Below are positions 9,669-18,881 of a stretch of 64,000 nucleotides of DNA, in pieces; position 1 is the first letter of the stretch; every line of letters starts with the position of its first letter. This stretch comes from Phycisphaeraceae bacterium. Lineage in GTDB: Bacteria; Planctomycetota; Phycisphaerae; Phycisphaerales; UBA1924. The position numbers and the translations under genes were made by a program. The stretch covers positions 1 through 64,000 of the forward strand of contig JACKHE010000004.1 of assembly GCA_020639135.1 (NCBI GenBank), read 5' to 3'. A model generated the notes under the pieces. The model did not search any database. It saw nothing but the letters and a program-made list of their open reading frames with translations, and was not told the DNA's origin.

Positions 9669-10880
9669 TCAGCCCCCGGCGCTCGGCGGCTGCGGAGCGC
9701 CGCCGGCCGTCGCCGTCCCGTCCTGCCCGGGCTCGACCGCCACGATCGGCGCCGTCGGGTACAGACGCTCGTTGCCCTCGACCACGATCCGATCCCCCTC
9801 GCGCAAGGCGCCGAACTCGATCACAAGCCGGCCCTGGAAATCAAAGAGCGGCGCGATCGGCGCGATCTGCGCCGTCGCCGGCGCGCCCCCGGCGTCGCTG
9901 CGCATCACGTACACATACGGGCCCGTCTCCCCGCGCATGATCGCGTCCCGATCGATCGTCAGCCGCTCGACCAGCTCCCCGGTCGGCGCCGAGCCGGTGA
10001 TCGCAACACCCGGCGCGTAATCACCCTCTGCGTTGGCGACCGTCACGACCAGCGAGAACGTCCGCGCCCGCTCATCGACCAGCGGGATCACACGCCCCGG
10101 GGCGCGAGCGATCACCGCGCCCGAGCCCGCGTCGTGGACCTCGATCGGCTCCCGGCTCGACAGCACCGCGCCGAGCAGCTGCTGCGGCACGTCCAGCCAC
10201 GCCTCCAGCGGGTCCGTCTGCAACAGCTCCACCACCGCGTCGCCCGAATCGACCCACTCGCCGATCTCCGCCTCTCGCCCCACCACCACGCCGGCGTACG
10301 GCGCCCGGATGGTCATGTCGTTCAATCGGATCTGCAGCAGCTCGATCGCCGCCTCGATCGAGGCGGTCACGCTCTGCGCCTCCGCGATCGCCGCCTGCGC
10401 CGCCGAGACGCCGGACTGCGCATCGAGCAGCTCCTTCTCGTTGGCCGCGCCGCTGCGCACCGCCTTCTGCAGGCGCTCCACGTCCCGCGTCAGGACGCTC
10501 AGCTCCGCGTTCCGCTGCGCGATCATCGCCTGCGACGCCCGGAGGTCCGCCTCGCGCCCGGCCAGGATCACGTTCAGCCGCTGCGCGTCGATGCCCGCCA
10601 GGACCTGCCCACGCTCGACACGGTCCCCCTCGGCGACCAGCAGCGAGGACAGCACGCCCTCTTCCTGCGAGGCGACCAGCGACCGGCGCACGGCCCGGAT
10701 CTCCCCGGTGACCGCGCGACGCTGCTGGACCGGCTCCAGACGGACCGTATCCACGCGCACCGGCGAGGGCGCCTGGGCCAGCGCGGGGCCGCCCAAGGCC
10801 ATGCACAGCGCGAACACCGCCGGGATCAGGAACGCAACGGGTTGACGCCGGGTCGGGTGCTTCGGGAGAGAGACATTCAT
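9669..10880 (-). CDS. RND periplasmic adaptor (membrane fusion protein)
   Basis: HlyD/AcrA-family adaptor, 403 residues. The start at 10880 (MNVSLPKHPTRRQ) overlaps the TetR stop as ATGA; an extended frame to 10919 is less likely. The signal peptide is followed by a biotinyl-lipoyl half-motif (EEGVLSSLLVAEGDRV), a long coiled-coil hairpin with many Ala/Glu/Gln, the second lipoyl half (IRAPYAGVVVGREAEIG), then beta-barrel and membrane-proximal domains. No lipobox Cys is seen, so it is probably soluble or signal-anchored. It bridges the RND permease to an outer-membrane channel encoded elsewhere. Confidence 0.92.
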   Translation of the reverse strand: MNVSLPKHPTRRQPVAFLIPAVFALCMALGGPALAQAPSPVRVDTVRLEPVQQRRAVTGEIRAVRRSLVASQEEGVLSSLLVAEGDRVERGQVLAGIDAQRLNVILAGREADLRASQAMIAQRNAELSVLTRDVERLQKAVRSGAANEKELLDAQSGVSAAQAAIAEAQSVTASIEAAIELLQIRLNDMTIRAPYAGVVVGREAEIGEWVDSGDAVVELLQTDPLEAWLDVPQQLLGAVLSSREPIEVHDAGSGAVIARAPGRVIPLVDERARTFSLVVTVANAEGDYAPGVAITGSAPTGELVERLTIDRDAIMRGETGPYVYVMRSDAGGAPATAQIAPIAPLFDFQGRLVIEFGALREGDRIVVEGNERLYPTAPIVAVEPGQDGTATAGGAPQPPSAGG

Positions 10881-11626
10881 GTGGGTAGCTTTTCCGTCCC
10901 CTGACCGGCGCGCCGGCATGCCGCCCGGACCGCCTCGCGTGAGGCGCTGATCGCCGCCTCCTGCATCGCGGGATCGCCGCCGATCCCCCGGATATCAAAC
11001 CGGGTCAGCCGCTCGGCGAGTTCTATCGCCCGCTGTTCGATCGGTTGCCCGTCGAGATGCACGGAATCGATGATCTTCCGGTAGATCCGCTGGTACACCA
11101 TCGGCCCCATCACGGACTCGGCGAGTGTAGCCGCCTCCGTTTCCGTGATCCCGGGGTTCACCCGGCTGATCACGTCCTGCATCCGCTTCATGCAGGGTCG
11201 GAAGTGCTCCTCGATCACGTCGTTGAACGCCTCGCTCGGCCACATCGCCTCCATCAGGAACAGCCTCGCCGCCCGCGCAGACGACCCCCCCTGCAGGACA
11301 CGCAGACAGTGCATCCCGATGAACGCCCCCAGCGCCTCGCAAGCCCCCAGGGGGCTCTCGAAGGGGCCGATCAGCGCGTCCCAGATGTTCCCGTCCGCAC
11401 GAGCCCGGTCCAGCACCCGACCGACCACCTCGTTGTAGAGGTCTCGCTTGGAGCCGAAGTGGTACTTGATCGCCGCCAGGTTCGCGTTGGCCAGATCGAC
11501 GATCTCGCGGATGCCAACCGCCTCGTAGCCGCGTTCGCCGAAGAGCTGCTCCGCGGCGTCGAGGAGTGCCAGCTTCGTGTTGGGCTTGCTCTCGTTGTGG
11601 TTCCGGGAGGGAGTGGATTCCGGCAT
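10877..11626 (-). CDS. TetR family regulator (CerR-like C-terminal domain), probable efflux repressor
   Basis: DNA-binding repressor-type protein, 249 residues. The N-terminal helix-turn-helix is clear (KLALLDAAEQLFGERGY, then NLAAIKYHFGSKRDLY). The C-terminal ligand domain has RLFLMEAMWPSEAF and resembles the CerR/YbiH group. The start is the ATG at 11626 (MPESTPSRNH); the longer frame to 11698 lacks HTH homology. It is first in the operon and overlaps the adaptor gene by 4 bases, so regulator and pump are probably translationally coupled and autoregulated. Ligand unknown. Confidence 0.88.
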   Translation of the reverse strand: MPESTPSRNHNESKPNTKLALLDAAEQLFGERGYEAVGIREIVDLANANLAAIKYHFGSKRDLYNEVVGRVLDRARADGNIWDALIGPFESPLGACEALGAFIGMHCLRVLQGGSSARAARLFLMEAMWPSEAFNDVIEEHFRPCMKRMQDVISRVNPGITETEAATLAESVMGPMVYQRIYRKIIDSVHLDGQPIEQRAIELAERLTRFDIRGIGGDPAMQEAAISASREAVRAACRRAGQGTEKLPT

Positions 11627-11700
11627 GTGTAATCGCTCGTTGCTGATGGCATGACGACCCCTTGGACCGCCATCCCGGAAAACCCCCAGCGCTCGCAACC

Positions 11701-11706
11701 ATCATA
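11701..11706 (-). promoter_or_regulatory. candidate -10 box of the tetR-MFP-RND operon
   Basis: On the minus strand the hexamer reads TATGAT, an excellent -10, leaving a leader of about 65-70 bases before the TetR ATG at 11626. No good -35 is evident, which would fit an activated or repressed promoter. Confidence 0.45.
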
Positions 11707-11735
11707 CTTCCACGAGGCCCAGAGCGACGAATCTG

Positions 11736-11757
11736 CCCCAAATCGGCGATTTCGGGG
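11736..11757. promoter_or_regulatory. imperfect palindrome, candidate TetR operator
   Basis: CCCCAAATCG and CGATTTCGGGG flank a single G, so about 10 bp per arm pair with one extra base. It lies 30-50 bases upstream of the candidate operon -10 and upstream of the divergent SGNH gene, which is where a TetR dimer would bind. This is inference from symmetry and position only. Confidence 0.35.
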
Positions 11758-11836
11758 TGGTATTGCCGGTCCGGGGCCGTATCCTCGTGTGAGGCGCCGG
11801 GTCGCGATAGCGGCCCTGGAGAGGGGGCGGGACACG

Positions 11837-13384
11837 GTGCGATTCGGACCGGATTCAAAGCGGTTGCAGTTCATCCTCACCGGCGCCCTCGCCGTGTGGT
11901 GCATCGCCGCGCTCACACCGCACGGCGCCAGGGCCGGCGAGGACCCGACGCCGAGGCTCGGCAGCGAGGCCCCGAAGTGGATCGATCGCCACATCGTCCG
12001 AGAACTCCTCGAACTCGCCGAGACGAGACGGATCGACATCGTCGGGCTCGGCGACAGCAACCAGCTCTTCAACGCGCACGGCTGGCAGGATGGATGGACG
12101 TATGCGCTCGGACAGCGCTATCCCATGTACGCCACGCCCATCCTCGGCGCGGGCGCCAACAACGGCATCGGACTCGGCATGGGCGTCAACGACAGCCCAA
12201 TCATGCCCCCCATCGGCGCCCCGGTGGAGTGGGCAATCTTCAACAACCCCCTCAGCGGCGTTGACGACACCCCCTACGGGTTCCTCACCGCCGTCGTCCA
12301 GGCAAGGCCCGGGCTGACCTGCGGCATGCGGCTGACGCTCGGATCAACCGCGTTCCCGCTGAGCAACTTCAACGCCGACCACAAGCTGCGGATGCACTTC
12401 TCCTACACCGTCGGCCCCATCGGGGCGCTGACGTTCTATCCAGGTATCCGGCAGGCGCTGGGGCTGACCGTCATCCACGCCCCGATCAGCAACTTCAGCA
12501 ATGTTGACGCCTTGGTCCGTGACCACATCGACTACCCCGCCGGCGTCCGCAACGAGAACGACATCGAGTTCAACTGGTTCCAGGGCGGCAGCGACGCTCT
12601 CATGGGGCCCTTCGTCGGGCTCTACATGCGGTTCGAGGACATCGAACAGCCCACCGGGTTCAGCAACCACACCCTCTATTGGACCGGCGGCGCCAGCGCC
12701 AGGCTCTGCGCCGTCAACCTCCAGGCCGCCTCGGACACCCACCTCATCGAGTACTTCCGCACCGTCCGCGAGCTCCAGCCCGCCGAGAAGAAGATCCTCA
12801 TCCGCATCGCCTTCGGCGGCAACGACCGCACCGATTCCGAGCCCTCCGTCGGCCCCGAGGCCGGGCTCGCCAGCAACACCCCCAAGGGCGTCTCCGACAA
12901 CCTCGTCGCCATCATGAACCGCATCCGCGAGATCTGGCAGATCGCCGGCTGGGACGAGGATGAGCTCACCTTCCTGCTCGTCGGGAATCACGCTAAACCC
13001 GTGGAACCCAACGGCTTCGGGTTCCGCGACGCCATCGCCGACCTGGCCCGGCAGACGAATCACGTCGCCTTCGTCAACCTCGCCGAACTCTCCAATCCCC
13101 TCGAAATGACGATCAACGGCTGGTACTACGAAAACGGCGCCCACCTGACCGTCGAAGGGTACGAGGCGATCAACACCCGCGAAGTCGCCGCCCTGATCGA
13201 TCTCCCCGAGGACCTCAACGACGACTGCGTCGTGGACACCTCCGATCTCGCCATCCTCCTCGGCGCCTACGGCATCCTCAATCCCGCCGAGAAGAACCTC
13301 TCCGCGGACTTCAACTTCGACGGGACCGTGGACACCTCCGACCTGGGTCGGCTCCTGTCGAAGTTCGGTGTTTCCTGCCCCTGA
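11837..13384 (+). CDS. exported SGNH/GDSL-like hydrolase with C-terminal dockerin-like repeat
   Basis: Secreted protein of 515 residues from the GTG at 11837, which has a purine-rich stretch upstream and opens a signal peptide (LQFILTGALAVWC, cleavage near ARAGE). SGNH blocks are visible: GLGDSNQL (nucleophile Ser), AFGGND (Gly/Asn block) and, near the end, NGAHLTVEGYEAI (catalytic His). This suggests an esterase or acyl hydrolase of a surface polysaccharide or lipid, substrate unknown. The tail holds two Asp-rich repeats (DLNDDCVVDTSDLAILLG and DFNFDGTVDTSDLG) and ends FGVSCP, a tail shared with two other exported proteins in the window. Confidence 0.8.
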   Translation: MRFGPDSKRLQFILTGALAVWCIAALTPHGARAGEDPTPRLGSEAPKWIDRHIVRELLELAETRRIDIVGLGDSNQLFNAHGWQDGWTYALGQRYPMYATPILGAGANNGIGLGMGVNDSPIMPPIGAPVEWAIFNNPLSGVDDTPYGFLTAVVQARPGLTCGMRLTLGSTAFPLSNFNADHKLRMHFSYTVGPIGALTFYPGIRQALGLTVIHAPISNFSNVDALVRDHIDYPAGVRNENDIEFNWFQGGSDALMGPFVGLYMRFEDIEQPTGFSNHTLYWTGGASARLCAVNLQAASDTHLIEYFRTVRELQPAEKKILIRIAFGGNDRTDSEPSVGPEAGLASNTPKGVSDNLVAIMNRIREIWQIAGWDEDELTFLLVGNHAKPVEPNGFGFRDAIADLARQTNHVAFVNLAELSNPLEMTINGWYYENGAHLTVEGYEAINTREVAALIDLPEDLNDDCVVDTSDLAILLGAYGILNPAEKNLSADFNFDGTVDTSDLGRLLSKFGVSCP

Positions 13385-13476
13385 ACGAACCCCCGGTTCG
13401 GGCGAACGCCAATTCCTGTAAAACTGACCGTTTTCTTGTCCGATCGTGACGGTGTGGATATCTTGACCTGCCCGTC

Positions 13477-13485
13477 TGGTATAGT
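13477..13485 (+). promoter_or_regulatory. extended -10 promoter of the cbb3 oxidase operon
   Basis: TGG followed by TATAGT is an extended -10 element, about 120 bases before the ccoNO start. The same nine bases recur before the dockerin gene at 30889. No matched -35 at the usual spacing is visible, and I found no clear Fnr-type palindrome in 13385-13612. Confidence 0.5.
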
Positions 13486-13612
13486 CCCCACTTCACCTCC
13501 CGCTGGGGAACTGACGCTCAAAGCGGCAGACCCGGACCGATTTCGATATAGAAACGCGTTCCGCGGTGCGGCAAGACACGCCCCCGCTTGACGCTGTGAA
13601 GGAGCACCTTGC

Positions 13613-15898
13613 ATGTCTGATTCGATCGAGCCGGCCGCGTCATCCTCGAGCGGCGCCGGCGACCGGATGGAGTCGTTTGTTTATGACGACAAGATCGTTC
13701 GCATGTTCATGCTCGCGACCTTCGTCTGGGGTCTGGTCGCGTTCCTCGTCGGCGTCATCGTCGCGGTGCAGCTGGCGCTGCCGCAGCTGAACTTCAGCCC
13801 GATCCTCACCTTCGGGCGCCTGAGGCCGCTCCACACCAACGCCGCGATCTTCGCCTTCGCCGGCAACGGCGTCTTCACCGCGGTCTATTACTCCACGCAG
13901 CGGCTCTGCAAGGCGAGGATGTTCTCCGACCTGCTGAGCAGGCTCCATTTCTGGGGCTGGCAGCTCATCATCGTCTCGGCCGCCCTGACGATCCCCCTGG
14001 GCATCACCACCGGCAAGGAATACGCCGAACTCGAGTGGCCGATCGACATCGCCATCGCGCTCGTCTGGGCCGGCTTCTTCGGCGTGAACTTCATCGGGAC
14101 GCTCATCAAGCGCCGCGAGCGGCACATGTACGTCGCGCTGTGGTTCTATATCGCGTCGCTGGTGGCCGTCTCCGTGCTGCACATCTTCAACAGCCTCGAG
14201 GCCCCCGCGTCGATCCTCAAGAGCTACTCGGTCTACGCCGGCGTGCAGGACGCGTTCATCCAGTGGTGGTACGGGCACAACGCCGTCGCCTTCTTCCTCA
14301 CCACGCCCTTCCTGGGCCTGATGTACTACTTCCTGCCCAAGGCCGCCGAGAGGCCGGTGTACTCCTACCGCCTCTCCATCATCCACTTCTGGTCGCTGGT
14401 CTTCATCTACATCTGGGCCGGCCCACACCACCTGCACTACACCGCGCTGCCCACCTGGGCCTCGTCCCTGGGCATGCTCTTCTCCGTCATGCTCTGGATG
14501 CCCTCCTGGGGCGGCATGATCAACGGCCTCATGACCCTCCGAGGCGCGTGGCACAAGGTCACCACCGAGCCCGTGCTCAAGTTCTTCGTCGTCGGCGTGA
14601 CCTTCTACGGCATGTCCACCTTCGAGGGGCCCATGCTCTCGGTCAAGACCGTCAACTCACTCTCCCACTACACCGACTGGACCATCGCCCACGTCCACTC
14701 CGGCACCCTCGGATGGAACGGGTTCATGATCTTCGGCATGATCTACTGGCTGCTGCCCAGGCTCTTCCAGACCGAGCTCTACAGCAAGAAGCTCGCCACC
14801 ACCCACTTCTGGATCGGCACCATCGGCATCCTCCTCTACGTCATGTCCATCTACACCGCGGGCATCACCCAGGGACTGATGTGGCGCGCCTTCGACCAGA
14901 ACGGCTCCCTCGCCTACCCCGACTTCGTCGAGACCACCATGCAGCTCATGCCGATGTACTGGATCCGCATCATCGGCGGCGCCCTCTACCTCACCGGCAT
15001 GGTCCTGCTGGGCTGGAACTTCTTCATGACCTGGAAGAACCGCCCCGACAAGTACGAGGAGCCCGTCCACCAGGCCCCCGCGCTCCGCAAGGACTACCGG
15101 GACCCCACGCCCCCACCGACGCGCCTCTCCGCCAACACCGACTTCGGCAAGAAGGGCGACATCTGGCTCCGCGGATTCTGGCACCGCCGCTGGGAGCGCC
15201 TGCCGGTCCGATTCACCGTGTACGTCGCGATCGCGGTCATCGTCGCCTCGCTCTTCGAGGCGATCCCGATGTTCCTCATCAAGTCCAACGTCCCGACCAT
15301 CGCCAGCGTCCAGCCCTACACCCCGCTCGAGCTCGCCGGCCGCGACATCTACATCGCCGAGGGCTGCTACAACTGCCATTCGCAGATGATCCGCCCCATG
15401 CGCGCCGAGACCCAGCGCTACGGCGAGTACTCCAAGCCCGGCGAGTTCGTCTATGACCACCCGTTCCAGTGGGGCTCGCGCCGCATCGGTCCGGACCTCG
15501 CCCGCGTCGGCGGCAAGTTCTCCAACCAGTGGCACTACGAGCACCTCAAGAACCCACCGGCGCTGACCAAGGGATCGATCATGCCCAAGTACGCCTGGAT
15601 GGAGACCTCCAAGCTCGACTTCGACGCGATCCAGGGCAAGGTCAACACGATGGCGATGCTCGGCGTCCCCTACGGCGAAGCCCTCGAACACGCGAAGGAG
15701 ATGGCCGAGACCCAGGCGAAACAGGTCGCCGATGAGCTCGCCACGCAGGCTGTCGCGCCCGAGCTCAGGGACATCTGGGACTCCAAGATGATCGCCCTGA
15801 TCGCCTACCTCCAGCGCATCGGGACCGACATCAGCAACCCCGCGCCCGCCGAGGCCGGCGCCGCCACCGCGGCCGCCGGGGAGGGAACGCACGAATGA
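13613..15898 (+). CDS. ccoNO: cbb3-type cytochrome c oxidase, fused subunits I and II (CcoN-CcoO)
   Basis: High-affinity terminal oxidase core, 761 residues. The N-terminal two thirds are CcoN: about 12 membrane segments with haem/copper ligands in segments such as RLRPLHTNAAIF, GHNAVAFFL, WAGPHHLHYTALP and HVHSGTLGWNG. The C-terminal third is CcoO: one membrane anchor (YVAIAVIVASLFEAIP) and a periplasmic mono-haem domain with EGCYNCHSQMIRP and a Met-ligand region near SIMPKYAW. CcoN and CcoO are usually separate genes; fusions are known in some phyla. AGGAG precedes the ATG. The ccoQ start overlaps the end by 4 bases. Confidence 0.96.
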   Translation: MSDSIEPAASSSSGAGDRMESFVYDDKIVRMFMLATFVWGLVAFLVGVIVAVQLALPQLNFSPILTFGRLRPLHTNAAIFAFAGNGVFTAVYYSTQRLCKARMFSDLLSRLHFWGWQLIIVSAALTIPLGITTGKEYAELEWPIDIAIALVWAGFFGVNFIGTLIKRRERHMYVALWFYIASLVAVSVLHIFNSLEAPASILKSYSVYAGVQDAFIQWWYGHNAVAFFLTTPFLGLMYYFLPKAAERPVYSYRLSIIHFWSLVFIYIWAGPHHLHYTALPTWASSLGMLFSVMLWMPSWGGMINGLMTLRGAWHKVTTEPVLKFFVVGVTFYGMSTFEGPMLSVKTVNSLSHYTDWTIAHVHSGTLGWNGFMIFGMIYWLLPRLFQTELYSKKLATTHFWIGTIGILLYVMSIYTAGITQGLMWRAFDQNGSLAYPDFVETTMQLMPMYWIRIIGGALYLTGMVLLGWNFFMTWKNRPDKYEEPVHQAPALRKDYRDPTPPPTRLSANTDFGKKGDIWLRGFWHRRWERLPVRFTVYVAIAVIVASLFEAIPMFLIKSNVPTIASVQPYTPLELAGRDIYIAEGCYNCHSQMIRPMRAETQRYGEYSKPGEFVYDHPFQWGSRRIGPDLARVGGKFSNQWHYEHLKNPPALTKGSIMPKYAWMETSKLDFDAIQGKVNTMAMLGVPYGEALEHAKEMAETQAKQVADELATQAVAPELRDIWDSKMIALIAYLQRIGTDISNPAPAEAGAATAAAGEGTHE

Positions 15899-16119
15899 GT
15901 CTCACCGAGATCATGCATCATGCCGATCTCTCCCTGTACCCCAAGGTCGGCCTCCTCATCTTCCTGGGGGTCTTCCTGCTCGTGTGCTACCGCACGATCC
16001 GGATGAACCGCAGCATGGACCTCGAACACGCGGCCCACCTCGCCCTCGAGGACGACGCCCCGCCAGCAACCAGCAATCCCGCCAGCAATCCCGCCAGCAA
16101 CACAGGAAGCTCCCGATGA
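15895..16119 (+). CDS. ccoQ: CcoQ-like small membrane subunit of cbb3 oxidase
   Basis: 74 residues with one hydrophobic helix (VGLLIFLGVFLLVCYRTI) and a polar C-terminus, in the size and position of CcoQ, which stabilises the oxidase complex. It overlaps ccoNO and ccoP by ATGA-type junctions on both sides, so translation is coupled. The C-terminal tail contains an N-P-A-S repeat from a short near-12-bp tandem DNA repeat at about 16070-16100, probably slippage-prone. Confidence 0.8.
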   Translation: MSLTEIMHHADLSLYPKVGLLIFLGVFLLVCYRTIRMNRSMDLEHAAHLALEDDAPPATSNPASNPASNTGSSR

Positions 16120-16751
16120 GCGATCAGCACAGCGTCAACGCCAATCCCAACGACCCCTACGGCGAGCTGCTCGATCACGAGTACGACGGCATCCACGAGT
16201 ACGACAACCCCACCCCGGGGTGGTGGCACACCATCTTCATCGCCTGCGTGCTCCTGGTCGTCCCCTACCTGACCTTCTTCCACTGGAGCCCTATCGGCTG
16301 GTCCATCTACGACGCCTACCAGGCCGAGATGGACGACTACAACCTCAAGGCCTTCGGCAAGTTCGGCGACCTCACCCCCGACAACGAGACCATCGCCAGC
16401 CTCATGGCCAACCCGGACATCCTCGCCGCCGTCAAGGGGACCTTCGTCAGCAAGTGCGCCTCGTGCCACCTCGCCACCGGCGGCGGCATGGTCGGGCCCA
16501 ACCTCACCGACAACGCCTACAAGAACATCACCCAGCTCTCGGACATCTACCACACCATCGACCAGGGCGTCCCCGCCGCCGGCATGCCCGCGTGGGGCCG
16601 GCAGCTCTCCAAGACCCAGGTCATCCTCCTCGCGTCCTACGTCGCCTCGCTCCGCGACACCAACGTCCCGGGCGGCAAGCCGGCCGAGGGCAACCAGATC
16701 GCGCCGTGGCCCACCGCGCCCCCATTCGTCATTGACGAAAACGCCGGCTGA
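16116..16751 (+). CDS. ccoP: cbb3 oxidase subunit III (CcoP), mono-haem form
   Basis: 211-residue membrane-anchored cytochrome c. The order is a cytoplasmic N-terminal stretch with PTPGWWHTIF, the typical CcoP N-domain signature, one membrane helix (IACVLLVVPYLTFF), then one cytochrome c domain with CASCHLATGGG and PAAGMPAWG (Met ligand). Standard CcoP has two C-x-x-C-H sites; only one is present, so electrons take a shorter haem path. The start at 16116 overlaps ccoQ as ATGA and has AGGAAG before it. Confidence 0.93.
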   Translation: MSDQHSVNANPNDPYGELLDHEYDGIHEYDNPTPGWWHTIFIACVLLVVPYLTFFHWSPIGWSIYDAYQAEMDDYNLKAFGKFGDLTPDNETIASLMANPDILAAVKGTFVSKCASCHLATGGGMVGPNLTDNAYKNITQLSDIYHTIDQGVPAAGMPAWGRQLSKTQVILLASYVASLRDTNVPGGKPAEGNQIAPWPTAPPFVIDENAG

Positions 16752-16831
16752 TTCCACCCGGGTTGGGGAACCCTGGCAAGACAGACCGAATCCGCGTCGA
16801 TTTCCCGGCGCCCCGGACCGAAGACCGAGTC

Positions 16832-18301
16832 ATGACAATCACAGATGCGCAGAAACGCGTCGAGCGTGAGGGCGGAACGCTCTCCACGCTCCGGGAGGAC
16901 GGTTCGCGGAAGTGGCTGCGCCCCAGGGTTTCCCCGGGTCGCTTCCTCTCCAGGCGCCGTGCCTTCGCCTGGCTGCTCATCATCATCTTCACCGCGATCC
17001 CCTACATCCGCATCAACGGCAAGCCCTCGATCCTGCTCGACATCACGCGCCGCGAGTTCACCTTCTTCGGCAAGACGTTCCTCCCCACCGACACCCTGCT
17101 GCTGGCGCTGTTCATCGTCAGCGTCTTCGTCAGCATCTTCCTGATGACCGCGCTGCTGGGCCGCGTCTGGTGCGGCTGGGCTTGCCCCCAGACGGTGTAC
17201 ATGGAGTTCCTCTACCGCCCGCTGGAGCGCCTCTTCACCGGCGCGCCGGGCCGCAAGAAGAACAGGCTCCAGTCGAGCTCCTGGGGCCCGATCCTCAAGT
17301 TCATCTCTTACGTGATCGTCTCGCTCTTCCTCGCGCACACCTTCCTGGCGTACTTCGTCGGGATCGACCGCCTCGTCACCTGGATCGGCCGATCGCCGCT
17401 GGATCACCCGACGTCCTTCCTCGTGATCGTCATTGTCACGGCGCTGATCCTCTTCGACTTCGGCTTCTTCCGCGAGCAGCTGTGCATCGTCGCCTGCCCC
17501 TACGGCCGCTTCCAGTCGGTCATGCTCGACCGCAACTCGCTGATCATCAGCTACGACCCCAACCGCGGCGAGCCCCGGGGCAGGATGCGCCGCGCCCGCA
17601 AGACCGCCCCGACCCCGGTCGATCTCACCGTCTCGGCGCCGCCGAAGGAACCCGAGCCCGGCGACTGCATCGACTGCAAGATGTGCGTCGTCACGTGCCC
17701 AACCGGCATTGACATCCGCGACGGTCTCCAGCTCGAGTGCATCGGCTGCGCGCAGTGCATCGACGCCTGCGACGCCGTCATGGACAAGATCGACCGTCCC
17801 CGGGGCCTGATCCGCTACTCGACGCAGGAGGCCATCGACGGCAAGAAGACCCACCTCATCCGGCCCCGCGTCGTCCTCTACCCGCTGCTGCTGACCGTCG
17901 CCGTCACCGCCTTCATCGTCGTCCTCGTGGGCAAGAAGCCCATCGACATGACCATCCTCCGCGAGCAGGGGCTCCCCTACGTCGCCACCGGCGACGGGTC
18001 GATGATCACCAACAACATCAAGATCAAGCTCGTCAACCGCCTGCCCCACCGCCAGAGTTTCCGCATCACCATCCTGGGCGACAGCGGCGCGACCTTCGTC
18101 GGATCGCCGGACAACGCCGTCACCCTCGAAGCCGACCCCCGCGTCCCCGTCACACTGGGCGTGGCGATCTCCACCCCCAGAGGCGCCTTCGCGCCGGGGG
18201 GCGGCCAGCTCACCATCACCCTCCACGTCGAGGGCGAGGGCGTGTCCAAGGAGCAGTCCTATCGTCTGCTGGGCCCACGCGGCGCCGCCAACCCCGGGTA
18301 A
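16832..18301 (+). CDS. ccoG: cbb3 oxidase accessory polyferredoxin CcoG (FixG/RdxA)
   Basis: Membrane iron-sulphur protein that acts in copper handling for cbb3 assembly, 489 residues. It has membrane helices (AFAWLLIIIFTAIPYIRI and others), the CcoG motif WCGWACPQTVYMEFLYRP, ACPYGRFQ, and two 4Fe-4S clusters in CIDCKMCVVTCPTGIDIR and CIGCAQCIDACD. A C-terminal IgG-like periplasmic domain follows. The start at 16832 (MTITDAQ) is chosen over a TTG at 16763. It sits in the usual place after ccoP and before the FixH gene. Confidence 0.95.
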   Translation: MTITDAQKRVEREGGTLSTLREDGSRKWLRPRVSPGRFLSRRRAFAWLLIIIFTAIPYIRINGKPSILLDITRREFTFFGKTFLPTDTLLLALFIVSVFVSIFLMTALLGRVWCGWACPQTVYMEFLYRPLERLFTGAPGRKKNRLQSSSWGPILKFISYVIVSLFLAHTFLAYFVGIDRLVTWIGRSPLDHPTSFLVIVIVTALILFDFGFFREQLCIVACPYGRFQSVMLDRNSLIISYDPNRGEPRGRMRRARKTAPTPVDLTVSAPPKEPEPGDCIDCKMCVVTCPTGIDIRDGLQLECIGCAQCIDACDAVMDKIDRPRGLIRYSTQEAIDGKKTHLIRPRVVLYPLLLTVAVTAFIVVLVGKKPIDMTILREQGLPYVATGDGSMITNNIKIKLVNRLPHRQSFRITILGDSGATFVGSPDNAVTLEADPRVPVTLGVAISTPRGAFAPGGGQLTITLHVEGEGVSKEQSYRLLGPRGAANPG

Positions 18302-18305
18302 ACCC

Positions 18306-18881
18306 ATGTCCACCACATCCGCACCGAGCAAACCCGCCGGCCCCTACGACTCGATGACGCCCCAGCAGCGCGCCGCCGAGCGGAAGGCCGCCCTCAAGTG
18401 GGGGGCGCTCGTCGTCGCCATCCTCGGCGCCAGCTTCACCGTCGCGATGGTGATGCTCTACGTCAGCGCGATCGACCCCTCCTTCGCCGTCGAGCCCGAC
18501 TACTACGACAAGGCGATCCACTGGGACGAGCAGGCCGCCCAGTACCAGGTCAACGCGCAGCTCGGGTGGAAGATCGCCGTCGGGACCGCCCCCGCGGCCA
18601 CCCCCGGAATGCGCATCGTCACCGCCGCGCTCACCGACCGCGACGGCGCGCCGATCGAGGACGCCGCGCTCGGCGTCGTCGCGTTCCACAACGCCCGCTC
18701 CGCCGACCGGAAGGGGTTCCCGATGACGACCGCCGGCGGGGGCGTCTTCACAGCCGAGGCGCCGCTGCAGCGCGCCGGGATCTGGGAGTTCCGCTTCACC
18801 GCCGTCTCCCCCGAGCACACCTTCACCGACGTCCAGCAGGTCGAGCTCCCGCCGATGTCCGACAACCGCTTCCCGCGATGA
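18306..18881 (+). CDS. ccoH: FixH/CcoH family cbb3 assembly protein
   Basis: 191 residues with a single N-terminal membrane helix (WGALVVAILGASFTVAMVML) and a periplasmic beta-sandwich. The FixH signature is visible in AVEPDYYDKAIHWDEQ. CcoH stabilises cbb3 assembly intermediates. It starts 4 bases after ccoG and overlaps the next gene as ATGA. Confidence 0.9.
   Translation: MSTTSAPSKPAGPYDSMTPQQRAAERKAALKWGALVVAILGASFTVAMVMLYVSAIDPSFAVEPDYYDKAIHWDEQAAQYQVNAQLGWKIAVGTAPAATPGMRIVTAALTDRDGAPIEDAALGVVAFHNARSADRKGFPMTTAGGGVFTAEAPLQRAGIWEFRFTAVSPEHTFTDVQQVELPPMSDNRFPR

Noticed and set aside
6642..10904. A long open frame on the plus strand opposite the RND and adaptor genes
   Set aside because: It is Arg/His/Asp-rich with no recognisable domain and lies exactly antisense to two clear genes; high GC codon structure creates such shadow frames.
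13386..13400. Short hairpin (CGAACC/GGTTCG) after the SGNH gene as a terminator
   Set aside because: The stem is 6 bp with a 3-base loop and no T run follows.
16763..16831. A TTG start for ccoG 23 codons upstream
   Set aside because: The extra residues do not resemble CcoG and the ATG at 16832 gives a normal N-terminus.
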